From Bacteroidales bacterium (lineage in GTDB: Bacteria; Bacteroidota; Bacteroidia; Bacteroidales; Muribaculaceae), in the NCBI GenBank assembly GCA_022009815.1, contig CP091725.1:372001-436000 (forward strand): 64,000 nt of DNA. Reading direction: 5' to 3'. Both the position numbers and the translations under genes were made by a program. How positions within the stretch are numbered: the first letter of the stretch is position 1; each line of letters opens with the position of its first letter. Positions 41,448 through 51,404 of this stretch are shown here, one piece after another. The notes beneath the pieces were generated by a model, which saw nothing but the letters and a program-made list of their open reading frames with translations, had not been told where the DNA came from and did not search any database.

Positions 41448-42999
41448 GCGAAGAATTACAACAGAAACTCCGTGACCAACTTTGGGAAGTTGCTAATAAG
41501 CTGCGTGGCAATATGTCTGCCAGTGACTTCATGTATTTCACCCTTGGCTTTATCTTCTACAAGTATTTGTCGGAGAAGATAGAAAAACACGCCAATGATG
41601 CATTGGTAGATGATGAAGTTACGTTTAAAGAACTGTGGGCAATGGAGAAAGACGAAGATATAGAAGAACTTCAGGAGGTTGTCAAGACCGAATGTCTGGA
41701 GAATATCGGCTACTTCATTGAGCCAAACTTTCTGTTCTCGTCTGTCATTGAGAGCATTAAGAAAAAGGAGAATATTCTGCCTATGCTCGAACGCTCATTG
41801 AAGCGTATTGAGGACAGTACCCTCGGACAGGACAGCGAAGAGGACTTTGGCGACCTATTCTCTGACATTGACCTTGCTTCACCCAAGTTGGGCAAGACTG
41901 CCGATGACAAGAACACTTTGGTCAGCAATGTTCTTCTTGCACTTGATGATATTGACTTTGGTGTGGAAGCATCGCAAGAGATTGATATTCTCGGTGATGC
42001 CTACGAGTATATGATTAGCCAATTTGCCGCAGGTGCAGGCAAGAAAGCTGGTGAGTTCTACACTCCTCAGGAAGTGAGCCGTATTTTGGCAGAGATCGTA
42101 ACCATCGGTCACGCTCGTCTGCGCAATGTCTATGACCCTACTTGTGGTAGTGGTTCGCTGTTGCTCCGTGCTGCAAGCATCGGTCATGCAAACGAGATTT
42201 TCGGACAGGAGAAGAACCCTACAACCTACAACTTGGCTCGTATGAATATGCTATTGCATGGTATTAAGTTTAGCAATTTCCGCATTGAGAATGGTGACAC
42301 ACTTGAAGCGGATGCTTTTGGCGATACACAGTTTGACGCTGTGGTAGCAAATCCTCCTTTCTCTGCTGAATGGAGTGCTGCCGATAAGTTCAATAACGAT
42401 GACCGTTTCAGCAAGGCTGGACGCTTGGCACCACGCAAGACAGCTGACTATGCCTTTATTCTCCACATGATTTACCACCTCAATGAGGGTGGCACAATGG
42501 CTTGTGTAGCTCCACATGGCGTGTTGTTCCGTGGTAATGCAGAGGGTGTTATCCGCCGTTTCCTCATAGAGAAGAAGAACTATGTGGATGCCATCATCGG
42601 ACTTCCTGCCAATATCTTCTATGGCACAAGCATTCCAACCTGTATCTTGGTGTTCAAGAAATGTCGTAAGGAGGATGACAACATTCTGTTTATTGATGCC
42701 AGCAAGGAGTTTGAAAAGGTCAAGACCCAGAACAAACTCCGTCCGCAGCATATCAAGAAGATTGTTGATACCTATTGTGAGCGCAAGGAGATAGAAAAGT
42801 ATAGCCATCTTGCCACACTGCAAGAAGTGGCTGAGAACGACTACAATCTCAACATTCCTCGTTACGTTGATACTTTCGAGGAAGAAGAACCTATCGACAT
42901 TCATGCAGTCATGAAGGAAATCAAGGAACTGGAAGCAAACGTGCCGATCTTGACAAGGAGATTGAAGGGTATCTGAAAGAGTTGGGATTGGTTGAATAG
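41444..42999 (+). CDS. hsdM: Type I restriction enzyme M subunit (one frameshift near the end)
   Basis: About 518 residues. N-terminal HsdM_N domain ('LRDQLWEVANKLRGNMSASD'), SAM motif I 'VYDPTCGSGSLLLRA' (about 229) and catalytic 'NPPFSAEW' (about 302) typical of N6-adenine methyltransferases. The frame as given ends at 42976, but a missing base near 42938-42941 (AAACGTGCC for AAACCGTGCC) restores the common HsdM end 'DLDKEIEGYLKELGLVE' at 42999. It forms the M2S methylase with HsdS. Start overlaps the peptidase homologue by 4 bases. Confidence 0.93.
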
Positions 43000-43045
43000 C
43001 AATTCTGTCAATTTTGTGTAATTTTTGAATTAAGAGGAATAAGCA

Positions 43046-44125
43046 ATGAGTGAATCAATAAACATATTGGATAAGGATTACCTGCAGTGGGTTGAAGAGC
43101 TATGCAAGCGTTATCGAAAAAGTCAAATAAGAGCAGCAGTAAAGGTGAATACTGAAATGTTGCGCTTTTATTGGGAGTTGGGGCTGGATATTGAGACAAA
43201 AGAAGCGTCTAACAAATATGGTAGTGGCTTTTATGCGGCTCTGAGTCGTGATTTAAGACATAAACTACCTGATGCTGACGGACTTTCTGAAACATCCGTC
43301 CGCTATGCCAAACGATTCTATTGCTTGTACTCGCCTCTTGAAAAAAGTCTTCCACAAGCTGTGGAAAAATCAGAGAATACAAATCTTCCACAACTTGTGG
43401 AAGATTTGCACACTATCCTATTCTCTATACCTTGGGGACATCATCGTTACATCATTGACAAGTGTTCGGAGGATGCTCATAAAGCATTGTTCTATGTTCG
43501 CCAAACAATGGAAAACGGTTGGAGTCGTTCTATGCTGTTGAATTTCCTTGGAACAGACTTCTATGAAAGAAGTGGAAAGGCATTGACAAATTTCAAGAAA
43601 ACTTTGCCCGATACGAATAGCGACCTTGCTCAAGAGATAACAAAAGACCCCTATGATTTCTCTTTTACAGGTGTTCGTGGTAAATACAATGAGCGCAAAT
43701 TGAAAGAAGCTTTACTGGCTAACATCACGAAATTCCTGCTGGAATTGGGTACAGGGTTTGCGTATGTAGGTAAGGAGTACCGCTTGCAAATAGACAAAAA
43801 GGAGAAGTTCATCGATTTGCTTTTCTACAATTTGAAGTTATCTTGCTATGTTGTGGTAGAAGTGAAAATTGGCGAATTTGATTTTCCTGATGCAGGGCAA
43901 CTAAGTGGATATGTAGTAGCTTGCAATCACCTTTTGCGTCAAGAAGGTAGAGATAACCCGACCATAGGATTACTCATTTGTAAGCAAAAGAGCAACACCA
44001 TAGCCCAGTATGCTTTAGAAGGTAGTAGCCAGCCTATCGGAATTTCCGAGTATGAACTTTCAAAGTTGTATCCTAAAAAGGTGGAGGGTACTATTCCGTC
44101 TATCAAAGAATTGGAAGAAAAATAG
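43046..44125 (+). CDS. DUF1016/YhcG-family PDDEXK nuclease-like protein
   Basis: 359 residues. N-terminal DUF1016_N ('RKSQIRAAVKVNTEMLRFYW', 'LSETSVRYAKRFYCLYSPLE') and C-terminal YhcG nuclease-like domain with 'FIDLLFYNLKLSCYVVVEVK' (D and ExK of the PD-(D/E)xK fold) and 'DAGQLSGYV'. Such genes are often found between hsdM and hsdS in Bacteroidota type I loci. Active-site residues are kept, so it may cut DNA or be a structural helper; the role is unknown. Confidence 0.85.
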   Translation: MSESINILDKDYLQWVEELCKRYRKSQIRAAVKVNTEMLRFYWELGLDIETKEASNKYGSGFYAALSRDLRHKLPDADGLSETSVRYAKRFYCLYSPLEKSLPQAVEKSENTNLPQLVEDLHTILFSIPWGHHRYIIDKCSEDAHKALFYVRQTMENGWSRSMLLNFLGTDFYERSGKALTNFKKTLPDTNSDLAQEITKDPYDFSFTGVRGKYNERKLKEALLANITKFLLELGTGFAYVGKEYRLQIDKKEKFIDLLFYNLKLSCYVVVEVKIGEFDFPDAGQLSGYVVACNHLLRQEGRDNPTIGLLICKQKSNTIAQYALEGSSQPIGISEYELSKLYPKKVEGTIPSIKELEEK

Positions 44126-44314
44126 AAAAGGAAACAGAGGAAACTACAAAAGATAAGTAATTTTAGCAGTGCTTTTGTGATTTGCCATTCATACGGTGAA
44201 GCATGAAAATCATGTAGCTGAAAGGCTCAGAAAAGCATCAAAGTTAGCTCAAACCCCTTTATAATGGAGCATAAAGCATGTAACTGAGCCATGATTGGTG
44301 ACTTAAATTAAGGA
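44126..44314. other. Intergenic before hsdS
   Basis: No gene. Contains two loosely similar blocks, GAAGCATGAAAATCATGTAG and GGAGCATAAAGCATGTAAC, each followed by a CTGA(A)GG/CTGAGCC element. Nothing else recognised. The bases AAATTAAGGATT before the hsdS start recur before the recombinase gene at 46613-46624. Confidence 0.4.
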
Positions 44315-44320
44315 TTGAAA

Positions 44321-45484
44321 ATGATAACGACAATAAATAACGAACATAAGGAACTCAATTTTTCGAGTGAGCGAGAGCAGAGTCAAGCTTGCTTGAACTC
44401 TGCCGAGCATGAGAAAAATCAAGGACGGAAAGTCCTTAATGTCCCAAATCTCAGATTCCCGGAGTTTCAGGGGGAATGGGAAGAATATAGGATTGAGGAT
44501 ATAACAGAAAACATATCTTCAGGAAGATGTAAAAGTCATTCTCCAAATGGAAAATACAATCTATATGGCTCAACTGGCATAATTGGCAAAACTGATGAAG
44601 CATGTTATGAAGGGAATTTAGTGCTTGTCGCTCGCGTTGGAGCAAATGCAGGTTCTCTTCAAATAATAAATGAGCCATGTGGTATAACAGATAACACTTT
44701 GATAATAAAGTCCAAAGAGGTTGATGCTCAATATCTATATTTCTTTCTTCAGCATTTTAATTTGAATCGATTGATTTTTGGTTCTGGACAACCATTGATT
44801 ACAGGTGGTATGCTTAAAAAGGTTAAAGTTTCACTTGGAACTGTTCAAGAACAGAATAAGTTAACAAGATTGTTGTCATTTCTTGACGAGCGTATCGCGA
44901 CCCAAAACAAAATCATTGACAAGTTGCAGTCCCTAATCAAGGGAATTAGAAACGATGTGTATGGGAAACTTAGAAAAAGTGTCGGGTTTAACGCAATGAT
45001 TAGCGATGTCCTCAGCTATGAGCAACCACAACCATATATTGTTGAAAATACAGAATATACAGCAGAAGGGATCCCGGTATTAACTGCAAACAAAGCCTTT
45101 GTTTTGGGCTATACATCAGAAACTAACGGAATATACGACAAGGGCGATTGTATAATATTTGATGATTTTACTCTTGATTGCAAATATGTTGATTTCCCTT
45201 ATAAGATTAAATCATCTGCCATCAAAATTCTAACGGCAAAGAATAAGGAACTCTTACGTTATACGTTTGAGTTTTTGAAGTATCTTGATTTGTCAACAGA
45301 GGAACATAAAAGACATTATATTGCAGAGACACAAAATCAAGAATTCATTTTGCCAACTATGCATATAGTCAGTACAATAGCCCATGCTTTTTCTGCATTA
45401 TCATTACGAATGAAATATGTTGTGAAACAAAGAAATATGTTTGAAACACAAAAGCAGTATCTGCTCCGCCATATGTTCATATAA
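44321..45484 (+). CDS. hsdS: Type I restriction specificity subunit (expressed copy)
   Basis: About 387 residues with two target recognition domains (TRD1 about 50-180, TRD2 about 230-370) separated by the conserved helical spacer 'LDERIATQNKIIDKLQSLIK' and ended by 'QKQYLLRHMFI'. The first 35 residues (SSEREQSQACLNSAEHEKNQ) are the typical leader of Bacteroides HsdS. It sets the bipartite recognition site for the HsdM/HsdR complex. Same orientation as hsdM, so it is the active copy; its TRDs can be exchanged with the inverted copy at 45477-46583. The ATG at 44321 is taken as start; an ATG two codons earlier (44315) is also possible. Confidence 0.92.
   Translation: MITTINNEHKELNFSSEREQSQACLNSAEHEKNQGRKVLNVPNLRFPEFQGEWEEYRIEDITENISSGRCKSHSPNGKYNLYGSTGIIGKTDEACYEGNLVLVARVGANAGSLQIINEPCGITDNTLIIKSKEVDAQYLYFFLQHFNLNRLIFGSGQPLITGGMLKKVKVSLGTVQEQNKLTRLLSFLDERIATQNKIIDKLQSLIKGIRNDVYGKLRKSVGFNAMISDVLSYEQPQPYIVENTEYTAEGIPVLTANKAFVLGYTSETNGIYDKGDCIIFDDFTLDCKYVDFPYKIKSSAIKILTAKNKELLRYTFEFLKYLDLSTEEHKRHYIAETQNQEFILPTMHIVSTIAHAFSALSLRMKYVVKQRNMFETQKQYLLRHMFI
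44441..44479 (+). repeat. Inverted repeat A, left arm (5' end of hsdS)
   Basis: GTCCCAAATCTCAGATT then a conserved GGAGTTTCAGGGGGA, repeated inverted at 46534-46571. Encodes 'VPNLRFxEFQGEWE' in both genes. Confidence 0.85.
44882..44947 (+). repeat. Inverted repeat B, left arm (perfect 66 bp, mid hsdS)
   Basis: Perfect 66-bp inverted match to 45999-46064; encodes the helical spacer between TRDs. Confidence 0.9.
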
Positions 45485-45509
45485 ACATATGGCGGAGCAA
45501 GTATTGCTT
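45452..45509. repeat. Inverted repeat C (palindrome joining the two hsdS 3' ends)
   Basis: Two 29-bp arms (45452-45480, 45481-45509) with 25 of 29 positions matching and no spacer, around the shared 'TGCTCCGCCATATGTT'. Encodes the C-terminal 'KQYLLRHMFI' on both strands. The two hsdS ORFs overlap here by 8 bases. Confidence 0.85.
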
Positions 45510-46583
45510 CTGTAAGCTTAGACTTGTTAGAAAGTTCTTTTCTATTGATAGTTCGCTATCTATTGCAGACAACAATCGAGCATATTGAAGTTGTTCTGTA
45601 TATGATGGGCAAAATACCTTGGCTTTACCATAGTCCTTGAAGTATATGTGAGGTATAGCCATACCTGTCTTATAAGGTTCAAAGTTAAATACTTTTAGCA
45701 GATAGTAAAGGTATTGGAGTGAATAGCCTTCTTTTGCTTGTAAAGTATTCAAAGTCCCTGTTGCAGAGCATTTGCCTGTAACATAAGAAACTGTTCCTAC
45801 ACCAGAACCATCTTTGATAATATAAACGGCTTCACCCTCTGTATTATAATTATCGAGGTAGCCAACGATGCCATTTGCTCCATAAACTGGATATGCACCA
45901 TGTTCACAAACATCACTTTCTTGTAAGGTGGAAGAACTGCATTCTACGCACTCTGACAAATGAACATTGGTCTTGTTGCTGAGAACTATCTTCTGTGCAA
46001 TTCCCTTGATTAGGGACTGCAACTTGTCAATGATTTTGTTTTGGGTCGCGATACGCTCGTCAAGCAAAGAGAGCATTTTACCAACTTTCTTTTGTTCTTG
46101 TAAGCAAGGTCTTTGGTTAGGCAACAATTCAAAGGCTGATTTTGAAATTATGGGAACTGCCTGGACTGCAATGGAGGACAAATAACGAGGAAAAGCACTC
46201 TGTATAGCGTAGTAAACAAATTCATTGTCACTATTATCATTGACTACAATGGAATTAATCTGTTGGTTAGTTGACATTTCTTTTGTGGCCATTCCCGTTT
46301 TACCAATAGTCGAGCCAATACAGGTTACAAGAACACTACCCTTAGGCAATGCTCTTGTTTTTGAAAAGCCTTTTGCGGACAACATTGTCTTTGTCTCTGA
46401 AATTAACTTTATTGTCCCTAAATCAGCAGGAGAAGCCCAAAGATATGTTCCATTCTCGTAATTCTCAATATCTTTAGTTGGAGGGGTGTTGCCAGTTACA
46501 ACTTTTCCGTAATCCCCCAACTTACACTTCTCCCACTCCCCCTGAAACTCCTTAAATCTGAGATTTGGGACATCAGAGGTCAA
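45477..46583 (-). CDS. hsdS: Type I specificity subunit, inverted (silent) copy
   Basis: 368 residues, complete from 'MTSDVPNLRFKEFQGEWEKC' to 'KQYLLRHMFI', with two TRDs unlike those of the forward gene and the same spacer helix. It faces away from hsdM and lacks its own obvious promoter, so it serves as a donor of alternative TRDs. Inversion at repeats A, B or C, presumably by the adjacent tyrosine recombinase, would swap whole or half S subunits and change the site recognised. Lacks the 35-residue leader of the forward copy. Confidence 0.9.
   Translation of the reverse strand: MTSDVPNLRFKEFQGEWEKCKLGDYGKVVTGNTPPTKDIENYENGTYLWASPADLGTIKLISETKTMLSAKGFSKTRALPKGSVLVTCIGSTIGKTGMATKEMSTNQQINSIVVNDNSDNEFVYYAIQSAFPRYLSSIAVQAVPIISKSAFELLPNQRPCLQEQKKVGKMLSLLDERIATQNKIIDKLQSLIKGIAQKIVLSNKTNVHLSECVECSSSTLQESDVCEHGAYPVYGANGIVGYLDNYNTEGEAVYIIKDGSGVGTVSYVTGKCSATGTLNTLQAKEGYSLQYLYYLLKVFNFEPYKTGMAIPHIYFKDYGKAKVFCPSYTEQLQYARLLSAIDSELSIEKNFLTSLSLQKQYLLRHMFI
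45999..46064 (-). repeat. Inverted repeat B, right arm (perfect 66 bp)
   Basis: Reverse complement of 44882-44947 with no mismatch over 66 bases. Confidence 0.9.
46534..46571 (-). repeat. Inverted repeat A, right arm
   Basis: Matches 44441-44479 with a few mismatches at the 3' half. Confidence 0.85.
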
Positions 46584-46626
46584 TTTTCTCTAATTATTAT
46601 GTACACCTTCAAAATTAAGGATTACA

Positions 46627-47553
46627 ATGACAACAAAAACAATTAGAGAAATTGCGTTGGCTTGGAAAATAGACAAGCAACGCTACGTTAAGCAGTCTAC
46701 ATACGCTGCTTATGTGTTAGTTTTGGAGAACCACATTCTGCCATCATTTGGCGATTGTGAGGCTCTGAGTGAGAAACTTGTGCAGGAGTTCGTTTTGAAG
46801 AAACTGAATGGCGGTCTAAGCATTAAGACGGTGAAGGACATCCTTATTGTCTTGAAAATGGTGATGAAGTTTGGAGTGAAGAACGAGTGGATTAACTATT
46901 GCGAGTGGGACATCAAGTACCCCACGGCAAAGGCGAACAAAGAAATTGAAGTGCTTACGGTGACACACCATAAAAAGATAATTGATTTTATCAAGCAAAA
47001 CTTCACGTTCCGCAACCTTGGCATATACATCAGTTTAACCACTGGATTGCGCATCGGCGAGATTTGCGGCTTGAAGTGGTCGGACATCAACACCTACAAT
47101 GGTACTATCACCGTGAATCGTACCATTGAGCGTATCTACATTGTGGATGATGAACACAAGCACACAGAGTTGATTACAAACACGCCAAAGACCAAAAACT
47201 CATACCGTGAGATACCTATGAACAAGGAACTTTTAGCTATGGTGAAGCCACTAAAAAAGGTAGTCAATGCAGACTTCTATGTACTGACTAATGAGGAAAA
47301 GCCTACAGAGCCACGCACTTACCGCAACTACTATCATCGCTTGATGAAACGACTCGACATTCCTCGGTTGAAATACCACGGACTACGCCACAGTTTTGCT
47401 ACGCGCTGCATTGAGAGCAACTGCGACTACAAGACCGTAAGCGTACTGCTCGGTCATGCCAATATTACAACAACCCTTAATCTATATGTTCACCCGAACA
47501 TGGAACAGAAGAAAAAGTGCATCACCAAGATGTTCAAGTCTCTTGGAAAATAG
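46627..47553 (+). CDS. Tyrosine recombinase (hsdS invertase)
   Basis: 308 residues. N-terminal SAM-like core-binding domain ('YVKQSTYAAYVLVLENHILP'), catalytic domain with Arg in 'TTGLRIGEICGLKW', Lys in the beta hairpin ('TPKTKNSYREIPM'), 'HGLRHSFATRC' (HxxR) and 'LLGHANITTTLNLYVH' (H/W box and a late Tyr). Full set of active-site residues. Position directly beside the inverted hsdS copy, as in other Bacteroides shufflons, makes it the likely enzyme that flips the S genes. Confidence 0.92.
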   Translation: MTTKTIREIALAWKIDKQRYVKQSTYAAYVLVLENHILPSFGDCEALSEKLVQEFVLKKLNGGLSIKTVKDILIVLKMVMKFGVKNEWINYCEWDIKYPTAKANKEIEVLTVTHHKKIIDFIKQNFTFRNLGIYISLTTGLRIGEICGLKWSDINTYNGTITVNRTIERIYIVDDEHKHTELITNTPKTKNSYREIPMNKELLAMVKPLKKVVNADFYVLTNEEKPTEPRTYRNYYHRLMKRLDIPRLKYHGLRHSFATRCIESNCDYKTVSVLLGHANITTTLNLYVHPNMEQKKKCITKMFKSLGK

Positions 47554-47587
47554 GGAAGAAACGTAGTATAGGCTATAAAAGGCAAAA

Positions 47588-47620
47588 GGATGAGGTGACT
47601 CCACATCACCCCATCCTCAT
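47588..47620 (+). terminator. Probable terminator after the recombinase gene
   Basis: GGATGAGGTGA-CTCCACA-TCACCCCATCC forms a stem with one mismatch; the tail is T/C-rich but without a long T run. Confidence 0.45.
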
Positions 47621-47621
47621 C

Positions 47622-47990
47622 TTACTTGTCTATGTATGATGCGACAAAATAAACAATCGAAATGACCGTATAAAGGAAACACGGCAAGAAAATCCAAAGA
47701 AAGACCTTCACCCAACCATTCGCCAACCACACGCCTTCATTCCTTGACATCATATTTGACATATCATAGAAATGGCGAGTGAGGATTTCCTTATTCGCCT
47801 TTCAGTGGTCTTCAAGAAGTTTGGACTCATCGCCAATGAGTTTCTTTCCCGACTTCGTCATTGCGTACCATAAAATCTTCGTCGAAAAGTTTAGCTATTT
47901 TATGATGCCTTGCCATCAGCATAGTTTGTGTATAAGCTCCTTGTTCAGCGACAGTGTGCTTTCCCCTCCATCGCCTATTCCGCATGGATT
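47622..47990 (-). pseudogene. Decayed gene for a small membrane protein
   Basis: Three minus-strand frame pieces line up: 'ESTLSLNKELIHKL', 'MARHHKIAKLFDEDFMVRND' and 'TKSGKKLIGDESKLLEDH', followed by an open 46-codon ORF from 47762 (MSNMMSRNEGVWLANGWVKV...) that ends in a membrane helix 'FLWIFLPCFLYTVISIVYFV'. They read as one protein with a C-terminal membrane anchor, broken by stops and shifts. No family recognised. Whether it is a pseudogene or an error-rich stretch cannot be told; the right edge of the island lies in it or just beyond. Confidence 0.4.
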
Positions 47991-48011
47991 TCACGGAAAG
48001 GCGCTACACGT

Positions 48012-51000
48012 CTAATCGCAGACGGGGAGATCGAGGATGTGGCGCACAACGTCGGTGGCTTCGCGCACGGTCTTTATGCCATCGATGCGCATCGACCTGC
48101 GGTTGTTGTGCTCATTGAGGTTGGCTATGCGCACATTCTGCTGCAGATAAATCAGGATGCGTCCGAATGCCTGCGACTGATAGTAGGCCGCATTTCCGAC
48201 GATACGAAAAACATTGTCATGCGCCCCTGCTTCAACACGATTTTCTCAATGCCGAGGCGGCGGGCAAGCCTGCGCAACGTGACCACAAGAATCAACTCGC
48301 GCGCTTGGTCGGGAATCGCACCGAAACGGTCTTCAAGACGTTTGCAAAACGCATCGACATCCTCCTGCCGCTCCATGTTGTCGAGTTCTTGGTACAGGAG
48401 TATGCGCTCGCTCTCCTGAGGCACGTAGGATGCCGGAAAGAGGATTTCGAGGTCGCTCTCGATAGTGCAGTCGTTGGCATATTCGGCGTTGGCGGAGTCT
48501 TGATGCTCGTCGGCGAAGGTGTCGGCAAATTCCTCCGTCTTCAATTCAAGCACCGCTTCTTTGAGAATTTTCTGATACGTCTCATAGCCGAGGTCGGCGA
48601 TAAAGCCGCTCTGCTCGGCTCCGAGCAGGTTTCCGGCGCCTCGGATGTCGAGGTCCTGCATGGCGATATGTATGCCGCTGCCGAGGTCGGAGAAGCTCTC
48701 GATGGCTTGCAGACGGCGACGCGCCACCGGTGTGAGCGCGGCTTCAGGCGGCACAAGCAGATAGCAGAACGCCTTGCGGTTGCTGCGCCCCACCCGTCCA
48801 CGCAACTGATGCAGTTCCGACAAACCGAAATTCTGCGCATTGTTGATTATGATGGTGTTGACATTCGGCATATCGATGCCGCTTTCAATGATTGTGGTGG
48901 CAAGCAGCACGTCGTACTGATGCGCGGCGAAGTCGATGATTGTCTGCTCCAGCTTGTCGGACGCCATCTGTCCATGCCCCACCACCGTGCGGGCATCGGG
49001 CACCAGACGGCGCACCCGGCTCTCAAGGTCGAACAGCTGCTCGATGCGGTTGTTTACAATAAACACCTGTCCGCCACGCGCCAGCTCAAAATTGATTGCC
49101 TCGCGCAGTATTTCGTCATCGAGGGCAGTGACATTGGTTATAATCGGATAGCGGTTGCGCGGCGGCGTGTTGATGGCGCTGAGGTCGCGCGCGCCCATCA
49201 ATGAGAACTGCAGCGTGCGCGGAATCGGCGTGGCCGACATTGTGAGCGTGTCCACGTTCACCTTCAGCTGTTTCAGTTTTTCCTTCACACCGACACCGAA
49301 TTTCTGCTCCTCATCGACCACGAGCAGCCCCAAGTCTTTGAACTGCACCGTCTTTCCGATAAGTTTGTGAGTGCCTATGATTATGTCTATTTTACCTTCC
49401 TTCAATTCCTCAAGGATGCGCTTCACGTCTTTCGGCTTACGCGCACGGCTGAGATAGTCGACACGCACGGGAAAGTCCTTCAAGCGTTCTGAGAACGTGG
49501 TGAAATGCTGATAAGCCAGCACCGTGGTGGGCACAAGCACAGCAGTCTGCTTGCCGTCGGTGGCAGCCTTAAACGCAGCACGTATCGCCACTTCCGTCTT
49601 GCCGAATCCCACATCGCCACACACCAGGCGGTCCATCGGGCGTTCGCTCTCCATATCGGCCTTCACCGCCTCCGTCGCCTTCAGTTGGTCGGGCGTGTCC
49701 TCATAGATAAACGAGGCCTCAAGCTCATGCTGCAGATATCCGTCGGGCGAATATGCGAATCCCTTCTCCTTGCGGCGTGCGGCATAAAGCTGGATAAGGT
49801 CGCGCGCGATGTCTTTGAGTTTCGACTTCGTGCGCTCCTTCACCCTGTTCCACGCCCCCGACCCAAGTTTGTTGAGCTTCGGAGGCACACCCTCCTTGCC
49901 GCGGTATTTGCCAGTTTGTGGAGCGAATGAATCGACACAAAAATCTTATCATCGTTGAGATACGTGAGTTTTATCATCTCCTGCATCTTTCCGTTGACGG
50001 CAGTGCGCACCAACCCGCCAAAGCGTCCCACTCCGTGGTCGACATGCACAATAAAGTCGCCCACCTCTATCTGCGACAACTCCTTCAGCGACAGTGCCAA
50101 CTTGCCCGAACGCACACGGTCGCTCTTGAGCGTGTACTTATGGAAGCGTTCAAAAATCTGATGGTCGGTAAACGCACAAATCTTACGCTCGTTGTCGACA
50201 AATCCCTCATGGAGCGTGCGCAGCACCGGCGTGAAGCGGATATCGTCCTTTCGGTCGTCGAAGATAGAGCGCAGACGTTCAAACTGAGGCTCGCTGTCGG
50301 AAAGTATGTATATTTTGTAGCCGTCCGACTCAAACTGACGGAACGTAGAACTGATGATGTCGAAATTTGTGGAACACGCCCTGCAACGATGTGTCAAAAG
50401 TCAAAGCGGCATCGTAGTCGCCACGGTTGTTAACCGCATAGTCGGCATATCGATGGCTGTCGATGTCACGGCAGAACTGCTCGGCGTCGACCACATTGTC
50501 CATAGCGTGCCTGTCGCCCTCTTCGGCTATCAACGCACTTTCCGACAACGTTTCCTCCGCCACGGCACGCACACGCTGCCGCAACCATTCGCGGTCATGA
50601 ATCAGCAACACCGTGTCGGCTCCTGCAAACCGCAGCAACGACTCGCCGCCGCCTGCGCCGGTAGACAAATTATTGACCACCGTAATCTCATCGACAGACC
50701 GCTCCGACAACTGCGTTTCTATATTGAACGTGCGAATGCTTTCGATGTCGTCGCCAAAAAAGTCGATACGGTAGGGCTGCTCATTGGTGAATGAAAAAAT
50801 ATCAAGGATGGAGCCGCGCACGGCAAACTGCCCCGGCTCGTACACGTAATCGACCGTCACAAAGCCAAAGTCGCGCAGACGCTGCGCCGTCGCCGTCAAG
50901 TCGGCTGTGCCACCACGACGGAACGACAATGTGCTGTCGATCAATTGCTGACGCATAGCCACCTTTTCAGCAAGCGCCTCAGGATATGTGACCACAACGC

Positions 51001-51352
51001 GCAACTGAGGGTCGTCCCATCGGCTAAGCACCTCCGCACGCAGAATCTGCGACGGAGCGTCCTCCTGACCATATTTGATGTCGCGTTTATAGCCCGACGG
51101 GAAAAGCAAAGCCGCCTGTTCACCTAAAATCTGGCACAGGTCACTATATAAATATCCCGCCTCATCCATATCGTTGGCAACTGCAAGATAAGGCTGCTTC
51201 AATCGAGGCAACTGCGAGAACACGACTGATGGAGCCGAGCCGACAAGCCCGTCAAGTTTGATTCTCTTTATCTTTTTATCTTTAAAGCATTTACCCAATG
51301 CCGCAACGCGGGCTGCCGGCATCAGCAGTCCGCAAAGTTCGGATATTTCCAT
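48012..51352 (-). CDS. mfd: Transcription-repair coupling factor (three frameshifts)
   Basis: About 1114 residues. Mfd removes stalled RNA polymerase and recruits UvrA. Seen: UvrB-like N-terminal domains ('SELCGLLMPAARVAALGKCF', 'DLTATAQRLRDFGFVTVDYV'), the RNAP-interacting region ('EVGDFIVHVDHGVGRFGGLV'), the RecG-like translocase ('VCGDVGFGKTEVAIRAAFKA', 'VVDEEQKFGVGVKEKLKQLK', 'LHQLRGRVGRSNRKAFCYLL') and the TRCF domain to the real end 'VREATDVVRHILDLPVCD' at 48012. Frame breaks at 50366-50368, 49907-49909 and 48207-48211, all in A/T runs. Confidence 0.92.
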
Positions 51353-51372
51353 ATCTCAATATTTTTCAAGGA

Positions 51373-51404
51373 CAAAGATAGTGCAAGGTGAGAGAAGCGC
51401 AAAA
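51373..51404 (-). promoter_or_regulatory. Promoter of mfd, in repeat copy 1
   Basis: Minus strand TTTTG at 51400-51404, 19 bases, TATCTTTG at 51373-51380, 20 bases before the mfd start. Confidence 0.75.
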
